From: Paramecium tetraurelia | Lineage: Eukaryota > Ciliophora > Oligohymenophorea > Peniculida > Parameciidae | Direction: 5' to 3' | Assembly (NCBI RefSeq): GCF_000165425.1 | Contig: NW_001799645.1 | Span: forward strand, 124,001 to 188,000 | DNA: 64,000 nt | Part shown: in pieces, positions 1-13,074 of the stretch | Position numbering within the stretch: position 1 is the stretch's first letter | Layout of the letters: each line of letters starts with the position of its first letter | Notes under the pieces: generated by a model | Databases searched by the model: none | Seen by the model: the letters and a program-made list of their open reading frames with translations, nothing else | What the model was told of the DNA's origin: nothing | Made by a program: the position numbers and the translations under genes

Positions 1-3000
1 AAATCTGTAAATCCAAACATTTCATTAAAGATTAGATTATAATAAAAAAAATAAGTGTCCTCATGCTCTATTTTATTCAATTCCAATTTGCTTCCTAATT
101 TTGGAGTCATACAAATTTAATGCAATAGATAATTAGCATCATTCTACTTTAGATATATTATTTTGTAAATCTTCAAAAGTTTCAAAGTCTCAACTGACTT
201 CTAGAGAAAATGGAAGAATTCCATATCAACACTGATCTCTGCATTAATGATGAGACTTTGCAGTTTCAATTTCTGTGCCTTGCATACTTCAAATATATGT
301 TAGAATATGCTATCTGCATTGGGAGTTGTAATTTCCAAATACTCTAATTAGCTCTCTTAAAGGAAAAGCAAAGTAAACATCTTATATATTGAGGACATGT
401 GATTTTTGCCCTTATCATCTACCGATATTTTTAATTTCTCTATTTTGCAAATGTTCTCTGGTTAAATTTCAAATTGCTTTATTTAGTCAAATAGTATTCC
501 TTTCGAAATTGTCAGTGATTTGATCGGAAAGACTTTACCCAAAATGAAATAATTTAAAAATTTATTAGATTAATCTGATGTCAATTTATCTTCACAATTT
601 TCAATTGACAATTTTTCAAGCTAGTATGATTATCGTTTATCACATAGAGTCAATAGGATCTATAAAAATGATTCCTTGAATCCATTGATAGATAATTTTT
701 TTAAATTAATTTGATTATTACAAAGAAATAGACTAAAGAATTGCTCAATGCTTTGTTTACTTTGAGTAGTAACTTAATTAATATGAATATCCTCTAGTTT
801 GATAAATTAAATTTGTAATGTGTTTTCAGGCTTTGATTCCAAGTATTTCTAAAAAAAATCGATAGACTTTTTGCAACAAGTCATAAATAAATCTAAATCT
901 AAATGAGACAATTTTAGTTTTCTTAATTAACTATATGGGAATAAAATTAACCCAATTATGATTCTTGTGTAAATTTAACTTTTCATTTCAAGGTATTCTA
1001 ATTATGATTAACCATTATTTTTAAGAATAAAATTCTGAAATTCCAAATCAATATTTAATTGTTACAATTATTAAGGAAATTAAGGTTTAAAGAGTTACGG
1101 GTTATAATACAATTTTGATTTTAAACCAAGTAGAGATTAGGTAACAAATAGCGAATTCTCATTGATTAGCATATTAATGTCATCTTAACGAGTATCTTAA
1201 AGGGCTTTTTGAAGGTGTAGAGGTTAATTCAGATGAAGGATTGAGTTAAATATCTAGATTAAATATTTAAATTACATTAAGCCATTAGCTTTCTGAAATA
1301 TCAGGGTTGTTTGATAAATTAATTTATCTCAATGAAAAGATTCTTTTAAATTCTAGAATGTTATTTGCAATTAATTGTAATTGTTAACATATTGGATTAA
1401 TCATATCATCATTTAAATTACAATTATCTAAATTTAATGTTTCTAGCAATTATCTGTCAAAATTCAAGATTAAATTCTCAACCATCCATTCAAATAAGTT
1501 AGTATCTGTAATAGAGCAACTCTTCATAGTGAATAGTTTCAAAGTAAATAAGTTGATCTCTTCAATGTAATTTTCTCTGACTTTCATCATTGCTTAAGTT
1601 AAATTCTTGCACCTAATGATTTCAAGTTTTTCAACCTGACTGATAGGAAAAAAAAATGATAAAAAATCGTAGCTCAAAGAACAATCTATAAATTTAAGAT
1701 CATTAAGTGATAATAATGGAATCTATTCGGGATCTTAGGAGGACTTTGTGTTTTAAATAAACAGAGCTGAAGTTTAAGTCATACCTAAAGTAAAGTTATA
1801 ATCCAAGTTTAGAGAATTGAAAACAAGTGACTATAATTTTCTATTTGAAAATATGAAAGTTTGAGCTAATCGATTCCATAACTCTTTCGTTTATACTTAA
1901 AATTCTTCAAATTCCAAATAACTTAAATCCTCTAATGGATTAACATTCTTTGGTATAATGGTAGCTTGCAGATTTTCAATTAGGTTATTAAAATTCACTG
2001 CTTTTATAGTTAAATTCTTCAATCTGATAAATCGACTGAATACTATGTATTTAAAAAACTCCTCTTCTCCAGTACCTTATAGATCTCCAAATTTCAATTA
2101 TCTTAATCCCAATATTCTATTGCAATCTGTAAGATTTTAAACAATCAAATCTAACTCTCTTAAAGTTAAAGAAGATTTTGTAAGTTTGATTTTATAGAAG
2201 TGAAACTCTTTCAATTAGATTTTAGGAGAGTAGATCATCAAACTAATCAATTTTCCTACATCAAATGAAATATTTGTTATGGTATCTAATTTTAAGATTG
2301 ATAAGCTATGTACAAAGGTCTCCGGCATTTCATTCAAGAAATTCTACATTTGATTCAAATAAACACTTCCTTCGCCCTATATCTATATAAATGGTTATTA
2401 CTTTCATTTCGTCTTTGAAGTATTTAAATGTCCTTAATCTAATATTAGGAGTTAATAAAAAACACTTAAAGGTCTAAACATCTAATTCTACACACGATGA
2501 AAAGAATTTAAGGCAAGTTAAGGAATACCTTATTTTAGGATTTTTGTGAATTGACTCTAAGATGTAGGCTGCAGCCAATTTTAAAGCTTCTTTTCTATTT
2601 TACTTAGCAAAGCTTTTTACAAATCTGAAACTTTCTATTTCCAAAACAGAGTTTGTAGTTGTAAATAAATAATCTAGAAAAAACTATTTCATAACTTCAA
2701 CATTCATAGTATATTCTGGTTCAGAGTCTAGCATTATCAAATGCTTTAAAGTTAACTTAAAATTTTGAAGATAGTCTAATTTTTTTTTCCTTACATTAAA
2801 TTCTGATAAAAATTGATTTAAAGCCTTGCAATATATTTCAGCTCTTCCTATATCTAAGTTCTAAATAGCTACATATTATGGAACAAAATATACTATGTGT
2901 TCTAACATTACTGTGCTCAGAGAATATCATGACCTTTAGTAACATCTCTATTTGATCATATCTATTAAAGTTTTCTACTTTTGATAAATCTAAGGTTTGT

Positions 3001-4270
3001 AAATTGTGTTTATATCTATACTTGCCTTAATAAATCATGGATTAATACCTAAAACTGCTTTTTCTTATTATTTTTATTTTTAAAATTCCTCATTCTATGT
3101 TTCATAAGCCTAAGTCAAAACAGCTATTTTATAAAGAGTACTGTTATTCTCTGTAAGTGAATTATTTAAGTTTATGGATTTACATTTCAAGAAAATAGTA
3201 TTTGCTAGTAATTAAAAGGCTTTTTCAAATATATTTGAATTCTCTGATATATCTAAATGGTTAACCCTAAAGCTATCATATCTATCTCCAACAAGTGAAT
3301 AAATGGCATTCGTATTATGAAACAAAGGTTAATTTTTCAACTTTAAGGAAATCAATCCCTTGGCAGTGGCCAAGTTTTAACAAAGAGTATTAAAGCTACT
3401 TTAAGTGCCTAAATAATTGTCTGATATATCCAATGAGGAAATTTATTCCAAAGTTTCTAAATTGTAAGTACATTATATTAAATGCTCAAATCCTTTCCAA
3501 TTAATTTAAGTAAAACAATTAGATAAATGGAAACTGAAATAGAATGTTTAATCTATTTTTTTTAGGGCAATTTCCTTTTCTTCTCTAATTCTCTGCACCT
3601 GCCATAATCTTGATATTTTTATTATTGCCAAGGAATATTTTGATTTGTTCTTCAATAATAGATAATAGAAGTCAGGATTTTCTTCGTACTTCTTTATCAA
3701 GTAATGCTTCAATTTTCTTAATAAAAATCCTTTATAAACACCAGGATTACTAATTATAAAGAGCTAATTTAGTTGATTAAGGTTATACTTTTTCTAGGTT
3801 GATATTTCTTTCGAACAATTGAAAAATGAATTTTTCAACACTTTAATCATCTAATTCGTTGTGTTGGAATTCTATAACCAAATTCTTTGCTTTCACCCAA
3901 CTAAACCATAAAGGGAGAATCAATAAGTTATCTTCTTCAAGCTTTGTGTCTATAATTCTAATTTATTAAATGGAATAGTCTCCTCTCAACCTCAATTCAA
4001 TCATTTTCCAATGTTCCAGTTTGAAATTACCCTTAAATCCTTTGATTGTAATTTTTTTATCATAATGACAGGCCTAGCATAATTGCTATTGATATAAATC
4101 TAGAATACTGATAATTCATCAAGTTGATCTTCAATGCTCTTAGGTGGTTTGAATTTGAATTCTCCATTAGGGAACTTATTTTTTTCTTTTTTCTCGTGAA
4201 TCTCCTTTTTAAAGCTGGATATCCACGTTTTATGTTTTTTAATATCATTCATATATACATTGGGCTGCAT
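1..4270 (-). CDS. Large leucine-rich-repeat protein, 3' end outside window
   Basis: With TAA/TAG read as Gln, the minus strand is coding from the left edge to an ATG at 4270. That ATG is the first one after an in-frame TGA (4280-4282); a second in-frame Met lies at 4252. The N-terminal ~100 residues are charged and carry no recognised domain. From about 3.5 kb downwards the protein consists of irregular leucine-rich repeats, for example LETLNLDNCNLND near 1420 and LRQLKFGDLQGTGEEEF near 2090, spaced like RNI-type repeats. Such repeats usually form a curved protein-binding solenoid; the partner is unknown. No signal peptide or membrane segment was seen. Small introns are probably present, because some frames only join after 20-30 nt are removed. 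The stop codon is not in the window, so at least ~1,350 residues are encoded. Family is certain; function unknown. Confidence 0.8.
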
Positions 4271-4614
4271 GAAATAATATCAATTATATTTAAATTGATT
4301 AAGAATATCAATTAGATAAAGTCTAAATTGTGTATTTTAGATTACTTGGATGTTTTGATAATTTGAGATGTATATTTTATTGTATCCTGGAGAGAACTTA
4401 TTTTGGGTTTCAAAAATAAAAACCGTAATTTTAGAAGAAGGGTAAATTCAACTTAATTAAATATTTTACGTTTTCAGTCTCCTTAATTATTAATAATTTT
4501 AGATTAATTAATGATACATTAAAATTATTTCTTTATTCATTGAACAACTTATAAATAAGGTTATAGAATTTAAAATTGCCAATAAATTCTATATATACTA
4601 TGTGATACATAAAA
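4271..4614. other. Intergenic spacer between two minus-strand genes
   Basis: About 340 bp of AT-rich sequence between the TGA of the GAF gene and the start of the LRR gene. Only short frames occur here. It should hold the LRR promoter and the GAF gene's 3' end. No distinct motif seen. Confidence 0.5.
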
Positions 4615-6307
4615 TCATAATTATAAAAAATCAATTTTACTTAAAATAATTTTTCCGAACATTTCCAACAATTCCTAATCAAACGAGCTAACCTTTTGAG
4701 ACCTAATTCCTTTGTTGTTAATAACCTACAAAATCACCGATTGATTCTTCCCTTCAATTTCAATGCAGTAGATTGGCATAGTAGTTTGAATGTCAACTGA
4801 AAGATAACATTAACTAAAAACCTAAATTATTGAACGACTAATGATTGTAAGCATTCTGAACCCACAGAAACTCCTTGACTCTATGAGCCTCCCCCACAAT
4901 TCCAATTCCAAGTTATGATACCTCTAGTAACTTCTTTTCATTCACCCTTAACAATCGATTATTATTAACAACATAAACTAAACCTTTTTATGTATGAAAC
5001 AAGTTCTTCAACAAGTTCTCTGCTTCGAATAAGATTTGTTCCGTATCATTCATATACACTAATTGTAATTAAGCCTAAAGTGAATAGAAATATAATACAT
5101 GTATGATATTTCTGAGAGCATTCTAAATACTAATTGATTCACTTGATTATTGATGATTTCTCAATAATATTGATATCATTTCTGATGTTTTGGAAATGAA
5201 TAGTTGATCATCATTATTAAAATGGCCAATTAGTTTATTAACTCCCATAATAACTCCATTAGAATTCTGTTGCTTATCCAAAATTGGACATAACAAAATT
5301 GTATTTGTTTTGTATCCTTTATCATTTTCCTTTTTGAATCGAGGATCATTGTATGCATTATGAACATTGATTAAACCTCTTTCCTAAAAGCATGCTCCAA
5401 TTATGTCTTCATTTGCTTAGATTCTCAATACTCTATCTTTTGTTTTGGTCCATAATTCCTAATGTTCGCTGTCTAATACGTAAATTTGCACCTTATCACA
5501 ATTTAGTGAATCTCTCAATAACCCTTGCAAACTCTCTAGTTAATCATTCAAAGGAATTTGCTAATATTAATCACTACAATAATTACTTCGTAGATCTATA
5601 AACATGCATCAAATAGTTTATTTTGCTTGATTACATTTTTGAACAATAGTTTATGTTCTTACAATACTAATTAAATTGCATCAAAAATGTGTACAATGTT
5701 ACTCAATTCCATTTTCTAAATATTTGCAAAGAACTAATCTTCATTAGAAACTAAATTCTTAATTTATGTCAAATGATTTAATTCCTCATAGCATTTTACA
5801 TATTGACTCAGCAATGCTCAAACTAATTCTAATATATATACCATAGTCAGAATCAAGGATGGCAGAGAGATTCTCATCAAAATTGGTGTCTTTTGTTCTG
5901 GTCCTCAATGATTTCTTTGGACCCAAACTAGGAGTTCTTGCTGAATCATCAGTCTTTATCATCAGTTTCAATGGATTCACGACCTCAACTATTTATTACT
6001 TTTCGACTCTCAATGCACTAATAATGCAATCTCTTTTTTCTATTGCGATTTAAAGGGATTTAATCATGAATTCATATTGTTGAATTTATTTATCCTTTTG
6101 GATGACTGCTGAATTGAGTTATTAAACCTGTTTCACTAATTTTTAAATCAATTCCTGCAACTCTTTTTCACTTTGATGCTTCAATTTTAGATTCATCACA
6201 TCACTCAAATTTGGCAATTTCTGTTGGCTATTGCTTCCTAACTTATCAATTGATCTGTAGTTTTGGGATGTTACAGGTCTTCGTATATTTTAGACCGAAT
6301 TATTCAT
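4615..6307 (-). CDS. Protein with two GAF domains and an N-terminal coiled coil
   Basis: The N-terminal ~150 residues are charged, with a coiled-coil stretch. The first GAF domain follows (about 5200-5700): it contains FKKENDKGYKTNTILLCPIL and GVIMGVNKLIG, the pattern seen in GAF domains of cyclic-nucleotide phosphodiesterases. A second GAF-like segment ends the protein, with MPIYCIEIEGKNQSVILQVI and FDQELLEMFGKII. GAF domains bind cyclic nucleotides or other small ligands, or dimerise. No phosphodiesterase catalytic domain follows, so this is probably a ligand-sensing or scaffold protein. A 25-nt intron at 5817-5841 is needed to keep the frame and ends in GAG rather than the usual TAG. Stop is TGA at 4615-4617. 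The start lies 19 bp downstream of the stop of the membrane-protein gene on the same strand. Confidence 0.8.
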
Positions 6308-6326
6308 TTATAATTAAAAATTATTT

Positions 6327-6865
6327 TCATGCATCATAAAATTCATCTTTCCCTTCCTCATAAACTTATTATGATTTCGAAAATCTCTTTAACACATACG
6401 ACACAAATGCTAAAAACAATATAGCAAATATGATGCCGTTAACCTAATAATTTCAAATTTAATAGTACCAACAAAAATGTCTCCAAGAAGAAGTATAAAG
6501 CAGGAGCTTCGGATTGGCAATCGTTTGGTGCCATATACATACGTCCTCCATAAAACAATAATAATGCTATGTATATCCCAAAACAAATATCAAGAAAATT
6601 GAAAAACAAGTTGATTGCAGCATTTTTATATCTAATTCAATTTAGCACATATTACATACCGTGGTATTAATGTGATCAATATATAAGTACCCCAGATGAT
6701 CAATCCATAGAATACTAAATGAACAAACAATTGCAAATTCTGATTGCATTTCTGTTCAATAAATTAAGTCTCTATTATTCCAGAGGCTGAAAGGAATATC
6801 AAAGTGTAAAAAAAGTGAGCTCCTTCGCTTGCCTTTAATTGCTTCTTTGCTTCTATTTCTTGCAT
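6327..6865 (-). CDS. Small four-transmembrane protein, 161 aa
   Basis: Two introns (28 nt ending near 6618, and 25 nt near 6445) give an open frame of exactly 162 codons with the stop. The protein has four hydrophobic segments: TLIFLSASGII, LVFYGLIIWGTYILITLI, LFFNFLDICFGIYIALLLFY and VNGIIFAILFLAFVSYVL. It ends in a charged cytosolic-looking tail (VYEEGKDEFYDA). The loop before helix four has a single Cys in a polar stretch. No known family was recognised. The layout of four helices with short loops resembles small tetraspan proteins, but the Cys signature of true tetraspanins is absent. Without the second intron the frame ends early in an unlikely tail, so the spliced model is preferred. 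Confidence 0.75.
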
Positions 6866-7223
6866 TTTTAATAATTTTATTTATTATTTATAATTATACC
6901 TTTTAACGATGAATTTGATAATTACAATATAATTATTTTTATTATATTAATATAATGCATCCCTAAGGGTACACATGTTTATTTCACAAATCTATTGATT
7001 TATTTTTTATACTTTTAAATATATGTTTCTATGAGAATTCATATCTTCTTCATTAATTGTATGAATTGTGATTAATAAAGATAAGATCTATCATTAAATA
7101 TATGGGTTTTGGATATAAATGTAATATCAATTTGATCATAGAATTATCTAATTTGTTTAAGGCGGTAAAATATTCCAAATTAAGATTGTAAATTAATTAC
7201 TTTAAAACACATTTTTTCTTAAA
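6866..7223. promoter_or_regulatory. Divergent spacer (shared 5' region)
   Basis: 358 bp between the ATG of the minus-strand membrane protein (6865) and the ATG of a plus-strand gene (7224). Both promoters must lie here. It is strongly AT-rich with no open frame of note. No specific element was recognised. Confidence 0.5.
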
Positions 7224-7763
7224 ATGGAATAGTTTCCAGAAGACGAAGAAGTGCTCTAAATCCCAATTAAAAAGAAACCAAAAATATAAGAACCACGCAA
7301 CACTAATTTAAACTCAAAGCAATAAAATTGCTCATAATAAACGAATAACAAGACTAATCTTAAAAGAATAGATCTAAAAATATAAGCATCTTTGTTAGAT
7401 TCACTTAAATTTACTGAGAACATTCAACCTAATCTTCCAGAATCGAGTTTGAAGGTTGATTTTACTTAATGGGAGCATTAGAATTTTGTATTTAAATTGA
7501 GACAATAATCTCAAAATTCAAAAGTTGAATATGACGATAGAATCATTCAATATTTTAGTGACTTTAATTAAAAATGGAATATCTATCCTTACAAGCATTT
7601 TGTTGATTTAAAACCTGAAACAGATTATGTTATTATGAAATAACCATTGTGTGATTCTAAAAAAGTAAACAAAAAATATAAGAGGCAAAAATAAATAAAA
7701 GTGATTCCTTTGAAATAGAGTGAAAGAATGGCAGCTATAAAAATTAAACTTGAGCTTAAATGA
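7224..7763 (+). CDS. Hypothetical protein, 179 aa
   Basis: A single uninterrupted frame of 180 codons from ATG to TGA, with many TAA/TAG glutamines, which is typical of real genes here. The N-terminal third is polar and lysine/asparagine-rich (QIPIKKKPKIQEPR). The middle contains an aromatic stretch (DDRIIQYFSDFNQKWNIYPY). The end is basic. No membrane segment, signal peptide or known domain was recognised. Its stop lies 38 bp from the stop of the convergent docking-complex gene. Confidence 0.7.
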
Positions 7764-7801
7764 ATTATTTTATGTTGTTAATTTATATATATATAAAAAT
7801 A

Positions 7802-9567
7802 TCATTTATTTTTTCTTAATTTATTAGGACCAGATCTTTTATTTTTAGTTTAATTCTATTATTTCTAGAATAGAATATTTATGATACTTCAAGTTTTTCT
7901 AATGCTTTTTTCTTGAATTCTTCTACTGATAAAATTTTATCTCCTTCTATATCATCCTCTTCATGTTCATCTAATATAAGTGAATATTAATACCAAATTA
8001 AGGCAACTCAGCCCTATTTTTATTTTATAGATTTTTCTCATTCATAGCAGCTAATTATTGTAAAGAGTTGATTTAGTTTTCTGATATTTTTTGATGAATT
8101 TACTAATAGTATTACAACAACTTATTTGTTTTATTCTCTATTAAGCCTAAGTATATCATCATATTGGTATCAGTGACTCCATGAGATCCTGCAATTTCTG
8201 TAGCCATCTATTTATCACATTCAACAGTATTAAACAAAGTTTCAATCCAATTCTATAATTGAAAAATGAATACTCATACAGTTAAGCTGTTAATTAATTT
8301 TAATGATTCGTTGTATTTGAATTCATATTGTTCTGACTTTGATTCAGCTCTAGATAGTTTTTCTTCAAGGTCTTTCAAGTGTCTTTTTCTTTGAACATCC
8401 ACATTTGATCCCTATCCTTCATATTGAGATGCTTCCTCTTTTAATTCTCCTATTTGCTTTTCAAGATCCTCGATTTCATTACTCAATTCATTAACATATT
8501 TGAACATTTGAAAATTCTGATGATATCAATAAATTAGAGATACCTTCTCTTCATTTTAAATGAATATTTTGATTAATTCATCAAACACTTTAATTTAAGT
8601 TGCTGCCTATATTTTGGCAAAATCTTCTTCGTATTTCATGATTTATTCAACAATAGTTTAATTTACTGTTTTATCTCTAGTTAATTTGGTAGTTTTGGGT
8701 TTAGTTAACTTTTCTGGATCTACTACCTCCTAAGTATCCATTTCCCTATTCTTTTCTGTCAATTTCATATAATCTAAGGTTTTCTTATTTTTTTCCATTA
8801 TTTAACTCAACTCTCTCAAATCCTTTTCAAAATCAGCAGATTCTCTTTTTGCTTACTATTTTAAACTTTGGATCAGATCATTGGCTTTATCTCTTTCTTC
8901 ATATGCAGTATTGGCAGTTTCAATAATATCGGCCATTTCCTATTCATAACTTATTAGACCTTACTTTTCTCTTTTCATGCAATTCCTTCTCTAATTTTTT
9001 GTATAAATTATCGAAAATAACTCGTTCTCTTCTTAAACTGTCAATTTATTATCTCAATTGTTTATTAATGGCTATGGCTTCATTAAATTTTTAATTTGTT
9101 TTGTCCAGTCTATTTTCCAATATCTTTATTTATTTTTATAAAGCACTCTCATTTTCTGCTCCTGCATTGTAACCTCCAAGAGCATGTCTCTTTTCTATGA
9201 TCTTTTTTTAAAAATCCGCAACATGAGTATCAATTTCCTCTTATTATTTCTTCTCTTCATTAATTGCTACTTTCAAATCATCAATAATAGTATCAATATT
9301 AGGTCCTTTAGAATATGTAGTTTAATTTAATTAAAGTTTCTGAGAATTCATTTTAGCAATCAAGTCCTTTAAAATGTAATTCTCGTTCTTCAGTTTGTCT
9401 ATGATTCCCCTTTGTTTCTTAATGTTTGCAACTGTTTCTTCAGCATATGCCTTCCTGTCAGATTCCAAGTTCCTAAATTTCTTCTATTGTTCCAAGAGTT
9501 GCTCTTAAACGGTCATTTCCTTATCAGCCATCTAGTTGTCCATTCCTTGATTTTAATCCTATTACAT
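7802..9567 (-). CDS. Outer dynein arm docking complex subunit 2 (CCDC63/CCDC114 family)
   Basis: Almost entirely coiled coil. The segment LRQQIDSLRRERVIFDNLYK followed by KLEKELHEKRKEM, and the later MMIYLGLIENKTNKLL, match the conserved core of CCDC63/CCDC114 (ODAD1), the DC2 subunit that anchors outer dynein arms to the doublet microtubules of cilia. Length (~550 aa) fits the family. A clear 25-nt intron lies at 8940-8964; two more, 23 nt each, near the 3' end join the exons to a basic tail ending at TGA 7802-7804. The first in-frame ATG is 9567; a second at 9543 is equally plausible. Convergent with the 7224-7763 gene. A ciliate covered with motile cilia is expected to need this protein. 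Confidence 0.88.
8940..8964 (-). other. Representative 25-nt intron
   Basis: Begins GTAAGG and ends ATAG on the minus strand. It contains an in-frame TGA, and its removal restores the coiled-coil frame of the docking-complex gene. Similar introns of 19-32 nt occur throughout the window, which is characteristic of Paramecium. Confidence 0.85.
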
Positions 9568-9882
9568 TCCAAATAAAGAATTTAAATTCTAATAAAATAA
9601 ACAAAAAATAGAATTTTTTCAAAGAATAACCATCAATAATGCACATCACAAATCAATTGAAATACTTCCTATTATGATTCTTAATTTTCTAAACAGTTTG
9701 AGAGTGTTTGAAAACAAAATCTAATCATAATTGCTACAAACTAATTCAAATATTTATGCGACTCCCATTACTCATTGAGTGTTTATGGAAGGATTTTATG
9801 TATTGATTAATCGATTTGAATGGCTGTTGAACAAAGGTCTTTTATGAATTTATTAATACTAATCTAAATTATATTTATTTTC
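9568..9882. promoter_or_regulatory. Divergent spacer (shared 5' region)
   Basis: 315 bp between the docking-complex start and the HECT ligase start. It holds both promoters. No coding frame or recognisable element was seen, apart from an in-frame ATG at 9844 that could add 13 hydrophobic residues to the HECT protein; this is judged unlikely. Confidence 0.5.
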
Positions 9883-12800
9883 ATGATTAATCATTTCTTG
9901 CATAAATGGCACCAACCTTTAGGAGATCCTATTGAATATGAGGAAATCAAGAGATATGATGATGGAAGAAGAGTAAATTTCTATATGATTACGATAGAGA
10001 TATGATAAAACAATAAGGGACAAGGGTGGAATAGAGTACTATTTAGTATCAAAAAAATTTATTAAATAATGGAAATATTATGTGGATTATTATGAAGAAA
10101 TGGGAGATCAATAAAAGGAGGCCAGGAAGAAAGTTTTGAAATTTAAATATATTAGCCTGATAAAATGAATTCAGATTTGATATGCAATGAAAAGGTTTTT
10201 AAATATATACCTGAAGATCATGTTTATAATTCCAGCATTCGTTATTTGGAAAATGAATGGGATTATGAATACGTAATAATAAACATCAAAAAAATTAGAT
10301 TCTTAAAGAAGTCTTTGATATATTTAAAGAGAAATACTCATCAATTGAACCATAAAAACGAATTGGATTCTATTCCGAGAACGAAAAAAAAAAGGTTGTG
10401 TATCCCAATTTGGCTAGAGTATACAATTTTAATAATTCTAGTTTACATTGATCTACTAGTCTGTAAGAGACAACAAATTTTACAGTGTCAAAGCCTAAGT
10501 AGACTATCATTCTGAAATCAAAGCTTGGTTAGACCTATTAAAAGCGACATTCCAAGATGAATTCAAACAAAAATAAATTAGCAACATCAGAATCTGGTTA
10601 CCGAGACATTAACACCTCCAAGTTGATCTGCTAACCGAATAGATAGAATAAACAATGCTTATCGATGGAGATGTCTTATAAGAGAATCTCATGATCTTCC
10701 AACTGTAATCAAATAGGGATAATTGTTTGATCCTCGATTTCGAATCAGAACAATGGCAATTTAATAAAATGGATTAGTAATAGTAAATTGAATATGATAT
10801 TGAACTCCTGTTTAACAGAGCTTCCAAGGGTTGTGGTAAATATGTATGTGATTTTCCATAATGCAAATTGAACAATGGTTTTCTAGAACAGGATTTTAGT
10901 TAAGACGACATCAAAGGGATTTGTTAATAGTTGGTAGAGAATGAGGAAGTCAATTGGGAATAATTATGCTATCCAGTGAAAAGTATCAATGATAAACTGA
11001 GTCCATTTCAAACCTCTGAATTTCAATTAGATTTGCGTGAAGCCACTCTCAGAATCTCCTTTTAATTGGAAATATTTGGAGCATCTTTCGTTGAAAACTA
11101 TTACAACAAGGCTGGTATATATCAAATTGATCCTCAAACTGCAGAGGTTGATACTAACCTCATTATTGAGACTTAAAAAAGATTCATCAAATACAAAGGG
11201 GATTTCAGTTTAATTATAAATAATTTATTTTCTCAAAGGGAAAAAAACTTAGAACCATTAACTAATTTATATCAATTGAGAGCACTATATTTGATATTAT
11301 AATTTCGTAAATTCTTGGAATCCATTATTGATGAAAAATCTCAAATAATTTTGAAGATCATAAGAAGACTAAATAAACCATAAAAACAATAGTTATCTAG
11401 ATGGTTTACAAATCTCTCAAAGGCAGAGTTTGAAGAGACAACTAAGGTTGTTAAAAAATTAATAAATTCTGAAATTTTAAGACAATAACACACTCCTCTG
11501 ATGCCATTTTTAGAAATAGATGACATACAAAAGATGGTAGGTTTATTTGAATTATTTCAAATTTTACAAATTTCTAATAAAATGAACACTAGAATATAGT
11601 CTTCAGATTTTGTAATTGATTTGATAACGAAGTTGTATAAGTAAGATGCAGACAAAGAGGAATTTTCACAATTTCGTTATTATGCAGCTAAGTAATGGAG
11701 AAATTATTCGTTTACTTTTTGTTTATATGCTTGGTCCATCCCAATTGAGTTTAAATCAAAGTTGTTGAGTCTGGATTGCAAAGTCAAATAACATGATAGC
11801 ATGAGTCATTCAGTAAAATATCATTTTACTGGACAAGCTCCGTATTTAAATTTATCAATTGAGAGAAACAATATTATAGAATCAGCTATTAAGTAATTAT
11901 AAATAACGCATATCCCACTTAAGAATCCTTTAAAAGTGTAATTTATAGGAGAATAAGGAGTGGACGAAGGAGGTCCAAAAAGAGAATTCTTCAGATTGAT
12001 GATGGAGAAATTGATTTCGCCAGATTATGGCATGTTTATCCCTAAAAACAATGGAACCATGTATTGGTTCAATCCGTAGTCCTTTGAAATTCCTATATAC
12101 TATTCTTTGATAGGGAAGTTGTTAGGATTGGCTCTCTATAATTAAGTGTTGCTGGATGTACGATTCCCAACTGTCTTATTCAAAAAGTTATAGAACGAAA
12201 AGGTTACTGAAGAGGATTTGAAAGAATTGGATATGGAAATCTATACAGGATTTTAGTATTTGAGAGAACAAACAGATTCTAATCTAATATAGAGTCTGAC
12301 TTTAAACTTTAATGCTAGTTATGTTGTGTGGGGAGAAGCATACTTTGATGATTTGAAAGTATAAACTATTTATATATGTACAGCCTAATGGATTTTAAAT
12401 TAATGTCACCAAAGATAATAGAGAGGAATATATTGAATTATATACTGATTGGTACTTAAATAAACTGGTGAAACACTAATTTGATTTATTATATTCAGGG
12501 TTTAAATCTGTGGTTGATGGTGATGGTATTAAGGTAGTTGATATTATCAAAATTAGTTATTCTCAGGAGAAGAGTTACAGGCCCTAATAATTGGTTTGCC
12601 ACATTTTGACCTTAAAGATCTAGAATTAGTTACAAAATACGATGGGTTCGATGATAAGTCTGAGTACATAAGGTAGAATGATGATTGAATATCAATAGGT
12701 ACTTCTGGAGTTGCATTCATTCTTTGAGTATTGAGATGTAAAAGAGATTTTTGTTTTTCTGTACTGGGACTGATAGGATCCCTGTGGGAGGACTCAAATC

Positions 12801-12988
12801 AATTAAGTTTGTTATTTAAAAGCATGGTGAAGGTACGATTTTCATAAAAAACATTAGATACTGAGTAATTGCCATCTGCTCATACTTGTTTCAACGTTCT
12901 ATTATTGCCACTTTACAAGAAGAAGGAAACATTGAAGGATAAACTCATGATATCTTTGGATAACGCAGAAGGCTTTGGATTAATGTGA
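9883..12988 (+). CDS. HECT E3 ubiquitin ligase with N-terminal DUSP and AZUL zinc finger
   Basis: About 1,000 residues. Domain order: a DUSP domain in the first ~150 residues (YYLVSKKFIKQWKYYV, then PDKMNSDLI), a domain usually found in ubiquitin-specific proteases; a linker; an AZUL-type zinc finger near 10.83-10.87 kb (SKGCGKYVCDFPQCKLNNGF), as at the start of UBE3A; then a C-terminal HECT domain (VQFIGEQGVDEGGPKREFFR, GKLLGLALYNQVLLDVRFP, VGGLKSIKFVI). The catalytic cysteine is codon 12887-12889 in LPSAHTCFNVLLLPLY. HECT ligases take ubiquitin from an E2 on this Cys and pass it to substrate lysines. Introns at 9973-9997 and 12833-12857 (25 nt each) are required, among others. Start 9883 is the first ATG of the DUSP frame outside the AT-rich leader. 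Combining DUSP with AZUL-HECT is unusual. Confidence 0.88.
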
Positions 12989-13074
12989 ATTATAATAAAA
13001 ATTATCATTTATAATAAAAAAATAGTGGTAAACTTTGCTTGAATTACTTTCTCTAACTATATACATGAATCAAA

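Noticed and set aside
1141-1640. Long plus-strand open frame (about 1198-1640) without internal TGA
   Set aside because: The minus strand here encodes clear leucine-rich repeats; with only TGA as stop, the opposite strand is often open by chance.
10165-10515. Stand-alone 116-aa open frame in the HECT region
   Set aside because: It is part of the DUSP exon read past an intron; it looks isolated only under the standard code.
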